NCBI GenBank assembly: GCA_015655335.1
Contig: JAATFF010000060.1
Coordinates: 1 to 60,285, forward strand
From: Lysobacterales bacterium
GTDB taxonomy: Bacteria > Pseudomonadota > Gammaproteobacteria > Xanthomonadales > Rhodanobacteraceae
Direction: 5' to 3'
DNA length: 60,285 nt
Below are positions 25,511 through 34,900 of this stretch, in pieces; the stretch's first letter is position 1; every line of letters starts with the position of its first letter. Below the pieces are notes generated by a model, which saw only the letters and a list, made by a program, of their open reading frames with translations, was not told the origin of the DNA and ran no database searches. Made by a program: the position numbers and the translations under genes.

Positions 25511-27493
25511 TCAGTTACCGGCCAGCATCGCTGCGATCTTTGCCATGTGCGACTCTGCCGTTTCGCGCACGGCTTCCTTATCCGCTTCGAGATCCTTGCC
25601 TTCCCAATGCAAGTCGTCCTGCGGCAGTTCGTGCAAAAAGCGGCTGGGTTGGTTGCTGTGCACTTCGCCGTAACGCTTGGTCTTGGATGACCACGACAGT
25701 GTTAGCAGTTCTTTGGCGCGCGTGATGCCCACGTACATCAAACGACGCTCCTCGTCGGTGCGTCCTTCGTCGATGGCGCCGTCATGCGGCAGCGTGCCTT
25801 CTTCGCAGCCGACGATGAAGACAAAGCGAAACTCCAGACCCTTGGCAGCGTGCAAGGTCATCATGCGCAAAGCATTGCCGGGTTCGTCGCGATCGGCATG
25901 ACTCAACAGCGCCAATTGCGACGCCAGATCGCCCGCGCTGGTGCCACCCCTTTGCATGGCGCGAAACCAGTCGGCAAGTTCGCGCAGATTGCCCAGGCGG
26001 CGCTCGCGCAACGCGGCATCCGGAGTGCCAGTAGCGATGTGCGCGGCGTAGCTGGTGCGCGTCAGTATGCGTTCGACCAGATCGGCAGCACTCTCGTGCA
26101 GCGAAGCGCTGCGCAATTCATCCAGCAGATCGGAAAACGACGCCAGTGCGGCGGCGGGACGCGGGCTGAGCTGGCGCAACACGCCGTCGCTGCGTGTGGC
26201 ATCGAGCAACGAGGTTTGGCGTGACTGTGCAAGCTGACCCAGTTTTTCCAGCGTCGTAGCACCGATTTCGCGCTTGGGTATGTTGACGACGCGCAGGAAC
26301 GCAGCGTCGTCGCTGGGATTGGTCAAGAGGCGCAAGTAACACAGGAGATCTTTCACTTCCGCGCGATCGAGAAACGACAGTGCGCCAGTGAGGTGATACG
26401 GCACGCGTGCCAAGCGCAACGCCTTTTCCAAGGGACGCGCCTGAAAGTTGCCGCGATAAAGAATGGCCATGTCGTGCCAACGCACTTTGTGCTTTTCCGC
26501 CAACGTGGCGGCCATGCCGGCGATGCGTTCGGCTTCGTGCTCGCCATCCTTGCATTCGATGATGCGGATGGGTGCGCCTTCGGGATGTTCGCTCCACAGC
26601 TTCTTGGTATGCAGATGCGGGTTGTTGGCGATCAGCTGATTGGCGGCGCGCAAAATGCGTCGTCCGCAGCGGTAGTTCTGTTCCAGCTTGATCACGCGCA
26701 GGTTCGGCCAGTCTTTGCCGAGCTGATCGATATTTTCAGGGTTGGCGCCGCGCCAGGCGTAAATCGACTGATCGTCGTCACCCACGCAAGTGAAGTTACC
26801 GCGATCGCCGGAGAGTGCTTTCAGCAGACGGTATTGCGCGTCGTTGGTGTCTTGATATTCGTCCACCAATAAATAGCGCAGACGTTCGCGCCACGCGTTG
26901 CGGCATGCTTCGTCGCTCTCAAGGATGCGCAGCGGGAGTCGGATCAAATCGTCAAAATCGACCGCGTTGAACGCGGCCAGCCGCTGTTGATACAGCTCAT
27001 AGATGGTAGCGGCATCCAGCTCGCGCGGACTGCGTGCGGCGGCTAGCGCTTCTTCCGGCGACAGGCCACTGCTCTTGGCGCGGCTGAGCAGATTGCGCAA
27101 GCCGAACAACACGTCGGACTTGGCGCCTTTGGGCGCCAGTTCCTTGACGATGTTTTCGCTGTCGTCGGCATCCAGCACCGAAAAGCCGCGGCGCAGCCCC
27201 GCGCGTTCGTGCTCGATCTGCAAAAACTTCAAGCCCAGCGCGTGGAAAGTGCAGACCGTGAGCGCTTGCGCGTCCTCCGCACTCACCAGCTTGCTGACAC
27301 GCTCGCGCATTTCGCGCGCGGCCTTGTTGGTGAAGGTGATCGCCGCGATTTTCGAGGGAGCGAGCTTTCGCCGCTGCACCAGGTGCGCGATTTTTTGGGT
27401 GATCACCGACGTTTTTCCGGAGCCGGCGCCCGCGAGCACCAGCAGCGGGCTGTCGACGTGTTCGACAGCGGCCAATTGTTGGGGGTTGAGCAT
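25511..27493 (-). CDS. rep: ATP-dependent DNA helicase Rep (UvrD/Rep, SF1A)
   Basis: A 660-residue superfamily 1 helicase. Motifs in order: Q-motif [11 protein letters not shown], Walker A AGAGSGKT, motif Ia [14 protein letters not shown], motif [12 protein letters not shown], motif [16 protein letters not shown], motif [12 protein letters not shown], motif [12 protein letters not shown], and motif [14 protein letters not shown]. The N-terminus MLNPQQ matches E. coli Rep rather than UvrD, and the length (about 670) fits Rep. It translocates 3'-5' to remove proteins ahead of the replication fork. ATG 27493 is chosen over the upstream in-frame start (27544) because it places the Q-motif correctly. 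It is divergent from tdk. Confidence 0.94.
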   Translation of the reverse strand: MLNPQQLAAVEHVDSPLLVLAGAGSGKTSVITQKIAHLVQRRKLAPSKIAAITFTNKAAREMRERVSKLVSAEDAQALTVCTFHALGLKFLQIEHERAGLRRGFSVLDADDSENIVKELAPKGAKSDVLFGLRNLLSRAKSSGLSPEEALAAARSPRELDAATIYELYQQRLAAFNAVDFDDLIRLPLRILESDEACRNAWRERLRYLLVDEYQDTNDAQYRLLKALSGDRGNFTCVGDDDQSIYAWRGANPENIDQLGKDWPNLRVIKLEQNYRCGRRILRAANQLIANNPHLHTKKLWSEHPEGAPIRIIECKDGEHEAERIAGMAATLAEKHKVRWHDMAILYRGNFQARPLEKALRLARVPYHLTGALSFLDRAEVKDLLCYLRLLTNPSDDAAFLRVVNIPKREIGATTLEKLGQLAQSRQTSLLDATRSDGVLRQLSPRPAAALASFSDLLDELRSASLHESAADLVERILTRTSYAAHIATGTPDAALRERRLGNLRELADWFRAMQRGGTSAGDLASQLALLSHADRDEPGNALRMMTLHAAKGLEFRFVFIVGCEEGTLPHDGAIDEGRTDEERRLMYVGITRAKELLTLSWSSKTKRYGEVHSNQPSRFLHELPQDDLHWEGKDLEADKEAVRETAESHMAKIAAMLAGN

Positions 27494-27635
27494 GCGGCAG
27501 GCGGATCGGTCAGCTGGGAACAGCGCAGTGAGGGATCGTAACAAACCGGCGGCTGGCGGAGCAGGCTTGCGGCCGATCCATCCAGATGGCAGCGGGTCGC
27601 GTTACCATGCCTCATTCCGCAGGACCGGCGCCCGT

Positions 27636-28268
27636 ATGGCCAAGCTCTATTTCTATTACTCGGCAATGAATGCCGGCAAGACCACCAATCTGCTGCAAAG
27701 CGCTTACAACTACTACGAGCGCGGCATGCGCACGTTGATCCTGACCCCTGCGCTGGACAATCGCTATGGCGAGGGTGTGGTGGCTTCGCGCATCGGTCTG
27801 AGATCGCCGGCGCAACGTTTTACGGCCGATATTGACCTGTTGGCACTCGTACAGGCCGATATGGCCGCGCATGGCGCCTTGCATTGCGTATTCGTCGACG
27901 AAGCGCAGTTTTTGAGCAAGGCGCAGGTATGGCAGCTCAGCGATGTGGTCGATCAGCTGAACATTCCGGTGCTCGCTTACGGATTGCGCACGGATTTTCG
28001 CGGTGAGTTGTTCGAAGGCAGCCGCTACTTGCTTGCTTGGGCCGATAGCCTGGAAGAAATCAAGACGATCTGCCATACCGGCCGCAAGGCCAACATGGTG
28101 GTGCGCGTGGACGAGCAAGGCCGCGCTATTACCGAAGGGCCGCAGGTTGAGATCGGCGGCAATGAACGCTATGTCTCGGTGAGTCGCGCCGAGTTCAAGA
28201 AGATCACTCAAGGGCGCGGCCGCATCGAACTGAAGCAACCCGGCCTGCCGCTGGACGGCAAATCCTGA
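27636..28268 (+). CDS. tdk: Thymidine kinase
   Basis: A 210-residue type II thymidine kinase. Walker A is SAMNAGKT (residues 9-16). VFVDEAQFL is the Walker B/lasso base, [15 protein letters not shown] the conserved thymidine-site loop, and GGNERYVSV the C-terminal lasso motif. It phosphorylates thymidine in the salvage pathway. Compared with E. coli Tdk, the CFCGRKA segment is CHTGRKA here and VSVCR is VSVSR, so zinc-type cysteines are missing. The fold otherwise looks intact. ATG 27636 follows AGGA about 12 nt upstream; longer in-frame extensions are antisense to rep. Confidence 0.94.
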   Translation: MAKLYFYYSAMNAGKTTNLLQSAYNYYERGMRTLILTPALDNRYGEGVVASRIGLRSPAQRFTADIDLLALVQADMAAHGALHCVFVDEAQFLSKAQVWQLSDVVDQLNIPVLAYGLRTDFRGELFEGSRYLLAWADSLEEIKTICHTGRKANMVVRVDEQGRAITEGPQVEIGGNERYVSVSRAEFKKITQGRGRIELKQPGLPLDGKS

Positions 28269-28299
28269 TCCGGGCCGACGCCGTTACAAGGAAAAACGC

Positions 28300-29070
28300 A
28301 TGAGCCTTCCGATTACTTATTTTCCCGCGTGGCAGCGGCCGCATTGGCAGCCCGGCGACGAGGAAATCATCTTGCAGTTCTACGTGTTCGGAGAGTTCAA
28401 GCCGATCCGCGTGCCCTCGGCAACCTACGGCAGCGACGGTCTGCCGGAAGAAGTCGAGCTGAGTAGCCATCACAACAGCGTGTTGCGCGAGTGGGAAGGC
28501 TATCCTTTGAAAGGGCCGTTGGGCGAGCTGTTCAAGAACGACTCGCCCGAGGCCTACGAAAAAGCCATCGCGGCGCCGCAAGTACTGGTGATACGCGGTC
28601 GCTTCAAAGACAGTTCCGATACGGGTTATCTGCGCGATACCTTCGGCGTGCTGGCCGGGCTACTCGATATTGGCGGCGTGGCGATTCTTGATCCGCAAAT
28701 TCTTAGCCTGTTCGATGCCGATGAATGGCGTCGTCGTTATTTGATCAAGGACGGCGCGCCGCTGCGCAATCATTTGCTGATCTTGCGCGACGACGAAGAA
28801 GATTCCGATCGCTTGTGGATTCACACGCGTGGGTTGCGCAAGTTCGGTCGTCCCGACATCAGTTTGCATGATGTACCGGTTGAAGAAGCCGATCGCGCGG
28901 GTGCCCTATGCCAGCGGCTGCTCGAATTGCAGATGCTGGGTGCGCATTTTGTCGACGGGCAGACGCTGGATGTCTACGGTATGTTTGGCGGGCTTGTCGC
29001 CGAACTGGGTGGCGGTTATGACGATCCGCAATTCAACAACACTTACGTGTCGTTTTATTGGCCTGGCTAA
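28300..29070 (+). CDS. Uncharacterised protein downstream of tdk
   Basis: A 256-residue soluble protein with no signal peptide or membrane segment; the ribosome site AAGGA lies just upstream. It begins with aromatic-rich YFPAWQRPHWQPGDEEIILQF. A middle section (PQVLVIRGRFKDSSDTGYLRDTFGVLAGLLDIGGVAILDPQ) and WIHTRGLRKFGRPDISLHDV follow. The last part distantly recalls DUF4261-type proteins, in which a similar GLxxFGRPE-like motif occurs, but I would not assign it. It starts 31 bp after tdk and may be co-transcribed. Function unknown. Confidence 0.8.
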   Translation: MSLPITYFPAWQRPHWQPGDEEIILQFYVFGEFKPIRVPSATYGSDGLPEEVELSSHHNSVLREWEGYPLKGPLGELFKNDSPEAYEKAIAAPQVLVIRGRFKDSSDTGYLRDTFGVLAGLLDIGGVAILDPQILSLFDADEWRRRYLIKDGAPLRNHLLILRDDEEDSDRLWIHTRGLRKFGRPDISLHDVPVEEADRAGALCQRLLELQMLGAHFVDGQTLDVYGMFGGLVAELGGGYDDPQFNNTYVSFYWPG

Positions 29071-29088
29071 GCCCTGGCGCCCGCGATC

Positions 29089-29195
29089 CGTCGTCCCGGC
29101 GAACGCCGGGACCCAGTGACTTACGCTCCTAAACCAAGACGCTAGGTGACCAGCTTTGCTGTTGTAAAGCGCCTCCGGCGTTCGCCGGGACGATG
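29089..29195. repeat. Inverted pair of GTCCCGGCGAACGCCGGGAC-type extragenic palindromes
   Basis: The left unit has CCCGGCG-AA-CGCCGGG at 29095-29110, a perfect 7-bp stem. The right unit (29172-29195, CTCCGGCGTTCGCCGGGACGATGG) is its reverse complement with about three changes. Both sit between the unknown gene ending at 29070 and the mutM stop at 29228. This is a common dispersed intergenic repeat style in proteobacteria with high G+C. The pair is distinct in sequence from the element at 24669-24778. Confidence 0.75.
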
Positions 29196-29227
29196 GATCT
29201 GATGCTGACAGTACTCTGTCGCACGTA

Positions 29228-30055
29228 TCACTTCTGACAGCTCGGGCACCAAAACGTTGAACGCTGGCCGAGCACGGCTTGTCGAATGGCCGTACCGCAC
29301 ACTTTGCACGGCTCGCCTTCACGTCCGTACACATAGAGCTCGCGAAAGAAATAACCTGGCGCGCCGTCCGGATTGAGAAAATCACGCAACGTGGTGCCCC
29401 CGCGTTCGATGGCCCAAGCCAGGATGCGTTTCACTTCCGCGGCAAGGCGCTGGTAACGAGCGCGGGAAACCACGCGTGCCGGACGGCGCGGGTCGATGCC
29501 GGCAGCGAACAAGGCTTCGCTGGCGTAGATATTTCCCACGCCCACAACGATAGCGTTATCCATCAAGAACAATTTCACTGCCGCTTTGCGGCCACGCGAA
29601 CGATGCCACAGCAAATCGCCATCGAATGCGTCGGTGAGCGGTTCCGGGCCTAGTCCTGCGAGCAGTTCGTGTGTGGTGCCGGGTGCTTGCCATAATAGAC
29701 AGCCAAAGCGGCGCGGATCGGTGAAACGCAGCATGCGCTCGCGCTCGCCATCGGCAGGTTCGAGCAGAAAATCGACATGGTCGTGGCTACCTGGCGGAAT
29801 ATCGGGTGGCAACACACGCAATACGCCCGTCATGCCCAGGTGCAGTAGCGCGCTGCCCACCTGCGTATGCAGCAGGAGATATTTTGCGCGACGTTCCACT
29901 TCGTCGATGCGTTGCCCAGGCAGCAGTTCGCTGATTTCGCGTGGGATCGGCCAGCGCAGATCTGCGCGGCGTAGCGTGATGCGGGTAATGCGACGGCCGA
30001 TCAGATGCGGAGCGATGCCCCGTCGTGTGGTTTCAACTTCGGGCAATTCAGGCAT
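29228..30055 (-). CDS. mutM: Formamidopyrimidine-DNA glycosylase MutM (Fpg)
   Basis: A 275-residue base-excision glycosylase. The N-terminal [12 protein letters not shown] supplies the catalytic Pro (after Met removal) and Glu; the conserved AKYLLLH lysine, LHLGMTG and GVGNIYASE (helix-two-turn-helix) follow. The C-terminal zinc finger CKVC ... CPSC (four Cys) carries the conserved Gln-Arg-Ser-Thr-Phe/Tyr loop. It removes 8-oxoguanine and FaPy lesions. It begins 1 bp after the stop of the membrane-anchored gene upstream and is the last gene of the ABC transporter operon, an unusual partnership. Confidence 0.96.
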   Translation of the reverse strand: MPELPEVETTRRGIAPHLIGRRITRITLRRADLRWPIPREISELLPGQRIDEVERRAKYLLLHTQVGSALLHLGMTGVLRVLPPDIPPGSHDHVDFLLEPADGERERMLRFTDPRRFGCLLWQAPGTTHELLAGLGPEPLTDAFDGDLLWHRSRGRKAAVKLFLMDNAIVVGVGNIYASEALFAAGIDPRRPARVVSRARYQRLAAEVKRILAWAIERGGTTLRDFLNPDGAPGYFFRELYVYGREGEPCKVCGTAIRQAVLGQRSTFWCPSCQK

Positions 30056-30056
30056 G

Positions 30057-30548
30057 TCAAAGCGCCTTGATCGTTTCGCTCTGTGCCGAACGCGGCATAT
30101 AGCGCAGCGAAATGGTGCCCACGCGTTCCCCTACTTGCACATAACCGCGCTGGCCGATGGCGGTCATGCCGCCGAAGAGAATTGTTTGGCCGTCCAAATC
30201 GAGTTTTGCCTGCGGCGGCGAAAGGCCGATCTTGGGTGCGTCGTAACTATCGGCGGATTGCCAGTCTTGGACCGGCGCGGCCGCAATGCGAACGAGTTCG
30301 CCAAGGCGCAGATCGTCGGCGCGGCTCATGGCGCCCTGATTCGTACGCCACCAATGCTTGTCGCGTTTCACGTAGTGCTCGACAACATCGCCGATGCGCA
30401 GATCTACGCGAGTGATCGCATCGGGATCGAGCAACAACAGCGTGCCGGGCGCAGACAGCCGGTCGCTGCGAAATTGCCACCCCGCGACTGCCAGCAACAT
30501 CAGTACCGCGGCAAGGAACCACAACTGTCGGCGTGCGGCACGCTTCAT
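30057..30548 (-). CDS. DUF4340-like membrane-anchored protein of the Gld-type ABC operon
   Basis: A 163-residue protein with one N-terminal transmembrane segment ([16 protein letters not shown]) and an extracytoplasmic domain. The segment [23 protein letters not shown] and the later [12 protein letters not shown] resemble half of a DUF4340 unit (duplicated in longer homologues). Its ATG overlaps the stop of the GldG-like gene by 4 bp. DUF4340 proteins are frequent partners of GldA/F/G-like ABC exporters of unknown substrate. It is short compared with standard DUF4340 proteins. Confidence 0.75.
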   Translation of the reverse strand: MKRAARRQLWFLAAVLMLLAVAGWQFRSDRLSAPGTLLLLDPDAITRVDLRIGDVVEHYVKRDKHWWRTNQGAMSRADDLRLGELVRIAAAPVQDWQSADSYDAPKIGLSPPQAKLDLDGQTILFGGMTAIGQRGYVQVGERVGTISLRYMPRSAQSETIKAL

Positions 30549-31870
30549 GCGCGGCGCCGACGCCAAGCGATCAGGCCACCGATCAGTAGCAACAGCAACG
30601 GCACGATGACGATGAATGCAAAACTCAGTACGTTCAATTCGCCCTGAGAGACCGTCAGCACGCGATCGGGCGCACCGCGAGGCGGCATGTTGATCAGCGT
30701 GTCGTCGCCAAGCAGCCAATCGAAAATACGTTCGCCCAATGTGCGGTTGCCGCCATTTCCCAGGTAGCTGTTGGAAAGGAAATCGCCATTGCCGATCAGC
30801 ACCACGCGCTGCTCGCTCTTAGCTGGACTTGGCGAGAGCCTACTAAGCGCGAAGCCGAAATCGAGAGGACCCTTGAGCGCATTAGCGGATGTGTTGTCGA
30901 TCGACTGCGTGGTGGCTTGCGGGCTGGAGCGCAGGAAAGGAACGACGCTCCATTCGCTCTTGCGCACTTCCGCCAGCGGCGCAACTTCCGGGAACAGCGT
31001 GGACAGGGTAAAGCCGCGGGTGATGGTGCTGGGCGGATAGTCGCCAAGTGCGATCATGCGTGGATCCTTCAGGCCGAGCGCGGCGGAGGACGCATCGATC
31101 AATTCGCCGGGAAGCACGCGAACGCCCAGTGTGTCGGCAAGCGGTTGCAGGCTTGGATCCTGATTGCCAGGGTCGGCCAACCAGAGCAGATTGCCGCCGC
31201 CGCCGAGGTAATCGACCAAGGCTTTCGTGGCGGCCGGCGACAACGATGCCTGCGGGCTGGCCAGTACGACCAGGTTGGTGCTATCGGGCACGGCGGTGAC
31301 TTGCGAGAAATTCAGCGGTACGGCGCGCATGCCGCTGTGTTCGAGTTGTTCGACGAACGTGCCCAGGTCCGCATTGGCGACACCGTCGGCACGTCGCTCG
31401 CCGTCGCCCGTGACGAATGCGACGATCCGATCGTTGCCGCGCACCAGGCGCTCCAGTGCATCGGTGAGGCTGCGCGCCGTTAACACATCCATGCGTTGTT
31501 CGCGGCCGCGATAGTGCAGGATCAGTTCGCCATCCACCGTGATACCGAGGTTGCGCATCGCAGCGGGATCTTTTTGCGGATCGACGAAACTCAGATGAAG
31601 ATCGGGTTTGGCTTGCTGGTAACGCTGCAGCACCGCCGCGATGGTCTGGCGCAAGTCGCCTTGCGGGTTGGCGTAGCTGACGATCTCCACCGGCCCATCC
31701 AGCTTGGCCAACACCGTACGCGTTTCCGGCGACATGCTTACGCGACTGCCGTAAGTCCAGTCGGCTTGGTGATCGTGACGAGCAGAGAGATAGCCGATCG
31801 CGCCTGCACCAAGCAACACGAGCACGCCAAACAGCCAGCCGTTGAGGCGACGAAGGATCGTCATGTTCAT
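30545..31870 (-). CDS. GldG-family extracytoplasmic ABC-system protein
   Basis: A 441-residue protein with an N-terminal transmembrane helix (LFGVLVLLGAGAIGYLSA) and a C-terminal one (FAFIVIVPLLLLLIGGLIAWRRRR). The body matches the GldG/uncharacterised ABC-associated domain: LSPETRTVLAKLDGPVEIVSYA-like start, VDGELILHYRGREQRMDVLTARSLTDAL, FVTGDGERR, and NLLWLADPG. In Bacteroidetes GldG works with GldA and GldF in gliding; here the set is a general envelope ABC system of unknown role. Its start codon shares a base with the permease stop (TGATG). Confidence 0.85.
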   Translation of the reverse strand: MNMTILRRLNGWLFGVLVLLGAGAIGYLSARHDHQADWTYGSRVSMSPETRTVLAKLDGPVEIVSYANPQGDLRQTIAAVLQRYQQAKPDLHLSFVDPQKDPAAMRNLGITVDGELILHYRGREQRMDVLTARSLTDALERLVRGNDRIVAFVTGDGERRADGVANADLGTFVEQLEHSGMRAVPLNFSQVTAVPDSTNLVVLASPQASLSPAATKALVDYLGGGGNLLWLADPGNQDPSLQPLADTLGVRVLPGELIDASSAALGLKDPRMIALGDYPPSTITRGFTLSTLFPEVAPLAEVRKSEWSVVPFLRSSPQATTQSIDNTSANALKGPLDFGFALSRLSPSPAKSEQRVVLIGNGDFLSNSYLGNGGNRTLGERIFDWLLGDDTLINMPPRGAPDRVLTVSQGELNVLSFAFIVIVPLLLLLIGGLIAWRRRRA

Positions 31871-32655
31871 CAGCCGCGCTCCCGGTCGGCGGCCAGGCGT
31901 TGTATGCCCAGCAACAATGCCACCGCGATCGCCAGCAGAAACCAGACGATATCTGCGCTCGACACCAGTCCGCGCAGCAACGTTTCCTCGTGCGTGTTCA
32001 TCGCCAGCCAGTTGATGAAGCCGTTGCTGACGCCAGCGAGCTGCGCGCCAAGGTTGATGCAGGTCAGCGCGAGACCCACCATCAACGCCGCCACTGCCGC
32101 CACGGCCGGATGCGAAGCAAATGCCGAACACGCCACACCAATCGCGCCCAACACGGCCAACGCCAGGAACGTACCGAGCGTTGCGGCCACGAGCTTGCCC
32201 CAGTCCAGCGTGGCGCCGTGAGCAAGACTCATCGGAATGGCGAGTGCGAGCGCGAGCCACAACGCCAGCCAGATCAGCACGGCCAGGTATTTGCCCAATA
32301 AGATGCGCGCCGCCGAAAGACCGCTTGCGAACAACAGCGGCAACGTCCCCGCGCTGCGCTCGCTGGCCAGCGTAGACATGGTCAGCAATGGCACCAACAG
32401 CAACGCCAGTTCGATCAGGCCGAACGGCAGCGGGCTGCCCGTGATGAAACTGCTGAGCACGCGTACGGCGACCAGGTCCGTGTAGCCGGGGCCGTCGGGC
32501 AGGGCGGCGAGCCTTACCTGATTGAGCAGGAAAATCTGCAGCAACAGCGCGAAGCGCCAACCCAACTCGGCCAACGCGAGAGCTCCGATGATCCAGCCAA
32601 GCGGGCGCACGAACAGGCGGCGCAATTCCAGCCGCGTCACAGCGAAAAGTGTCAT
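31870..32655 (-). CDS. ABC-2-type transporter permease (GldF-like)
   Basis: A 261-residue integral membrane protein with six hydrophobic segments. The N-terminal FAVTRLELRRLFVRPLGWIIGALALAELGW and the cytoplasmic STLASERSAGTLPLLFASGLSAARILLGKYLA motif are classical for ABC-2/GldF permeases. It overlaps the ATPase gene by 4 bp at its 5' end and abuts the GldG-like gene at its 3' end. It forms the membrane part of the transporter. Substrate unknown. Confidence 0.88.
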   Translation of the reverse strand: MTLFAVTRLELRRLFVRPLGWIIGALALAELGWRFALLLQIFLLNQVRLAALPDGPGYTDLVAVRVLSSFITGSPLPFGLIELALLLVPLLTMSTLASERSAGTLPLLFASGLSAARILLGKYLAVLIWLALWLALALAIPMSLAHGATLDWGKLVAATLGTFLALAVLGAIGVACSAFASHPAVAAVAALMVGLALTCINLGAQLAGVSNGFINWLAMNTHEETLLRGLVSSADIVWFLLAIAVALLLGIQRLAADRERG

Positions 32656-33404
32656 GCGGCTTGAGTCCTTCCAGCCATCGCGATATCGAAGAATGTTTTT
32701 TCCAGCGCGGCGTGTTCATCCGCGTGCAAAGGTGCGTCGTAACGCAGCGTACCTTCGTGCAGGATCGCTACGCGATCACACACCGCAGTAACTTCGGCCA
32801 ATTGGTGGGTGGACAGGATCACCGCCGTACCGCCTGCTGCCAGTTCGCGCAGCAGGCCGCGCAGGGCGACGACTTGTATGGGATCGAGCGCGTTGGCCGG
32901 TTCGTCCAGCACGAGCAAGGCCGGACGATGCAGCAGCGCGCAAGCGAGCCCGAGGCGTTGCCGCTGACCCTGCGACAAGACGCCGGCAAGGCGGCGTGCC
33001 AAGTCCTTCAACTCCAGCCGTTCCAGCACGGCGTCGCGCAGTCGATTGAGATCAGCGCCCCGCAGGCCACGCAGCTGACCATGCGCATCCAAATGCTCGC
33101 GCACGGTCAGTTCTGGCCATAACGGGGCACCTTCCGGCAGCCAGCCCAAGGCGAGCCGGGCCAGTTCGGGGTGCTCGAGGAAGTCCTGGCCCTGGAGTCG
33201 GATGGCCCCCTTATCGGGCCGCAGCGCGCCTGCGATCATGGCCAGGGTGGTGGACTTGCCAGCCCCGTTCACCCCAAGCAGGCCAAGCACTTGCCCGGCC
33301 TCAAGGCGCAGGCTGAGGTCGCGCACGGCGGGACGCCCGGCGCGCTGGCGGCCGACGTCTTCAAGTTGCAGTACGGGAGGTAAAGCGGGTTTCGGCGCGT
33401 TCAT
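32652..33404 (-). CDS. ABC transporter ATP-binding protein (GldA-like)
   Basis: A 250-residue ATPase: Walker A GVNGAGKST, Q-loop region LGWLPEGAPLWPELTVREHL, signature LSQGQRQRLG, Walker B LLVLDEPANALDP, and H-loop STHQ. It follows the CcmA/GldA branch. Start ATG 33404 (MNAPKPALPP) is used; an in-frame upstream start at 33440 adds 12 residues. It is the first gene of a five-gene, overlapping operon through mutM. Confidence 0.9.
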   Translation of the reverse strand: MNAPKPALPPVLQLEDVGRQRAGRPAVRDLSLRLEAGQVLGLLGVNGAGKSTTLAMIAGALRPDKGAIRLQGQDFLEHPELARLALGWLPEGAPLWPELTVREHLDAHGQLRGLRGADLNRLRDAVLERLELKDLARRLAGVLSQGQRQRLGLACALLHRPALLVLDEPANALDPIQVVALRGLLRELAAGGTAVILSTHQLAEVTAVCDRVAILHEGTLRYDAPLHADEHAALEKTFFDIAMAGRTQAA

Positions 33405-33571
33405 TGCTTGATTGTCGGGGTGACCCCATCCGTTAGACAACCGTTGCCTGTCACGAAGCGGTGTTTTAACGGAAGCGCAAGCGGCGTGGCACTACTATGG
33501 TGGTAGTCCGTGCTGGTGGGTATGGACGCCCTCGACTAGACTGCCTTTTCAACGTACCCGGGTATATCCAG

Positions 33572-34765
33572 ATGTTTGATGCTGTGCTGAATTTTCTCTC
33601 CAGCGGCCTTGTCCATGCCGGTTGGTTGACGATGGTTGTCTACCTGTTGGTGATGACCCAGATCACCATTTTCACGGTCACCCTTTATCTGCATCGCTGC
33701 CAGACTCATCGTGGCGTCGATCTGCATCCGCTTATCGCGAATTTCTTCCGCTTCTGGGGCTGGCTCACCACGGGCATGGTCACCAAGGAGTGGGTTGCGG
33801 TGCATCGCAAGCACCACGCCAAAGTAGAAACCGAAGAAGACCCGCATAGCCCGCAGATCTACGGCCTGAAGAAGGTCTTCTGGGACGGCGTGGGTCTTTA
33901 TCGCGACGCCAGCGAAGTGAAGGAAGATCTGGAAAAGTACGGCCGCGGCACGCCCGACGATTGGATCGAGCGCAAGCTGTACAGCGGACACCCGTATTGG
34001 GGCCCGACGTTGATGCTGATCATCAACCTCGCACTGTTCGGTGTCATCGGCGCAGCCGTGTGGGCCGTGCAGATGGCATGGATTCCGTTCTGGGCCGCCG
34101 GCTTCGTCAATGGTGTCGGTCACTGGTGGGGCTATCGCAACTTCGAAAGCTCCGACACCGCGACCAACTTGGTTCCGTGGGGCGTCTGGATCGGCGGCGA
34201 AGAACTGCACAACAATCACCACGCGTTCCCGAGCTCGGCCAAATTCGCGCTGCGCAAGTGGGAGTTCGATATCGGCTGGGCGGCGATCTGTGCGCTGCGT
34301 GCCGTGGGTCTCGCCAAGGTGTTGCGCGTAGCGCCGACGCTGGATGTGCGTCCCAACGTGCATCTGCCCGACGCCGAAACGCTGAAGGCTGTACTTACTC
34401 ACCGTTTCCAAGCGATGACCGACTACTACCGCAACGTCATCGTGCCGACTCTGCGCGACGAAGCACAGCACGCCGGTGAAAACATCAAAGCCACGCCGCG
34501 CCGTATGCGCCGTGCACTAGCCGACGGCGGCCGCTGGCTTGACGGCGAAGGCCGCGAGCGCATGCAGGCCGTGCTGGCTAAGCGCCCAACCCTCAACACC
34601 GTGTGCGATTTCCGCAATCGTCTTGCCGACCTGATGGAACAGCGCGGTGCCGACCAGGCACTGAAGGGTTTGCAGCAGTGGATTGCCGAGGCTGAGCAGA
34701 GCGGTATTCGTGCGTTGCAGGATTTCGCGCAGCGTTTGAAGGGTTACGCGATCAGCGGTGCTTGA
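33572..34765 (+). CDS. desA: DesA-type fatty acid (phospholipid delta-9) desaturase
   Basis: A 397-residue membrane desaturase. The three histidine boxes are HRCQTH, HRKHH and HNNHH, with four or so transmembrane stretches around them. It aligns along its length with Pseudomonas DesA, including VNGVGHWWGYRNFE, ATNLVPWGVWIGGEELHNNHHAFPSSAK, and a 100-residue helical C-terminal extension ending IAEAEQSGIRALQDFAQRLKGY. In Pseudomonas the enzyme desaturates acyl chains in existing phospholipids, adjusting membrane fluidity. ATG 33572 is the best start; the longer in-frame start has no support. It ends at a terminator at 34790-34815. Confidence 0.93.
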   Translation: MFDAVLNFLSSGLVHAGWLTMVVYLLVMTQITIFTVTLYLHRCQTHRGVDLHPLIANFFRFWGWLTTGMVTKEWVAVHRKHHAKVETEEDPHSPQIYGLKKVFWDGVGLYRDASEVKEDLEKYGRGTPDDWIERKLYSGHPYWGPTLMLIINLALFGVIGAAVWAVQMAWIPFWAAGFVNGVGHWWGYRNFESSDTATNLVPWGVWIGGEELHNNHHAFPSSAKFALRKWEFDIGWAAICALRAVGLAKVLRVAPTLDVRPNVHLPDAETLKAVLTHRFQAMTDYYRNVIVPTLRDEAQHAGENIKATPRRMRRALADGGRWLDGEGRERMQAVLAKRPTLNTVCDFRNRLADLMEQRGADQALKGLQQWIAEAEQSGIRALQDFAQRLKGYAISGA

Positions 34766-34789
34766 AGTTAGGCTGCCAGGGTTGAATTG

Positions 34790-34820
34790 AAAAGCCTGCC
34801 TTTTGGCAGGCTTTTCTTTT
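34790..34820 (+). terminator. Rho-independent terminator of desA
   Basis: AAAAGCCTGCC at 34790-34800 pairs with GGCAGGCTTTT at 34805-34815 around a TTTT loop. It is followed by CTTTT. The stem is 11 bp and perfect, 25 bp after the desA stop. It separates desA from the AT-rich methyltransferase gene. Confidence 0.9.
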
Positions 34821-34900
34821 TGGCTTCACGAAGAAGTTGGAAATCTTTGTGGTTCTGCCATACCAGTCTCTTTTGCGATTTCATGAGAAAGCTATCGGTC

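Noticed and set aside
34450-34765. DesA C-terminal extension considered as a transposase-derived fusion
   Set aside because: The helical tail resembles the end of some transposase profiles, but Pseudomonas DesA as I recall it has the same tail, so it is part of the desaturase family.
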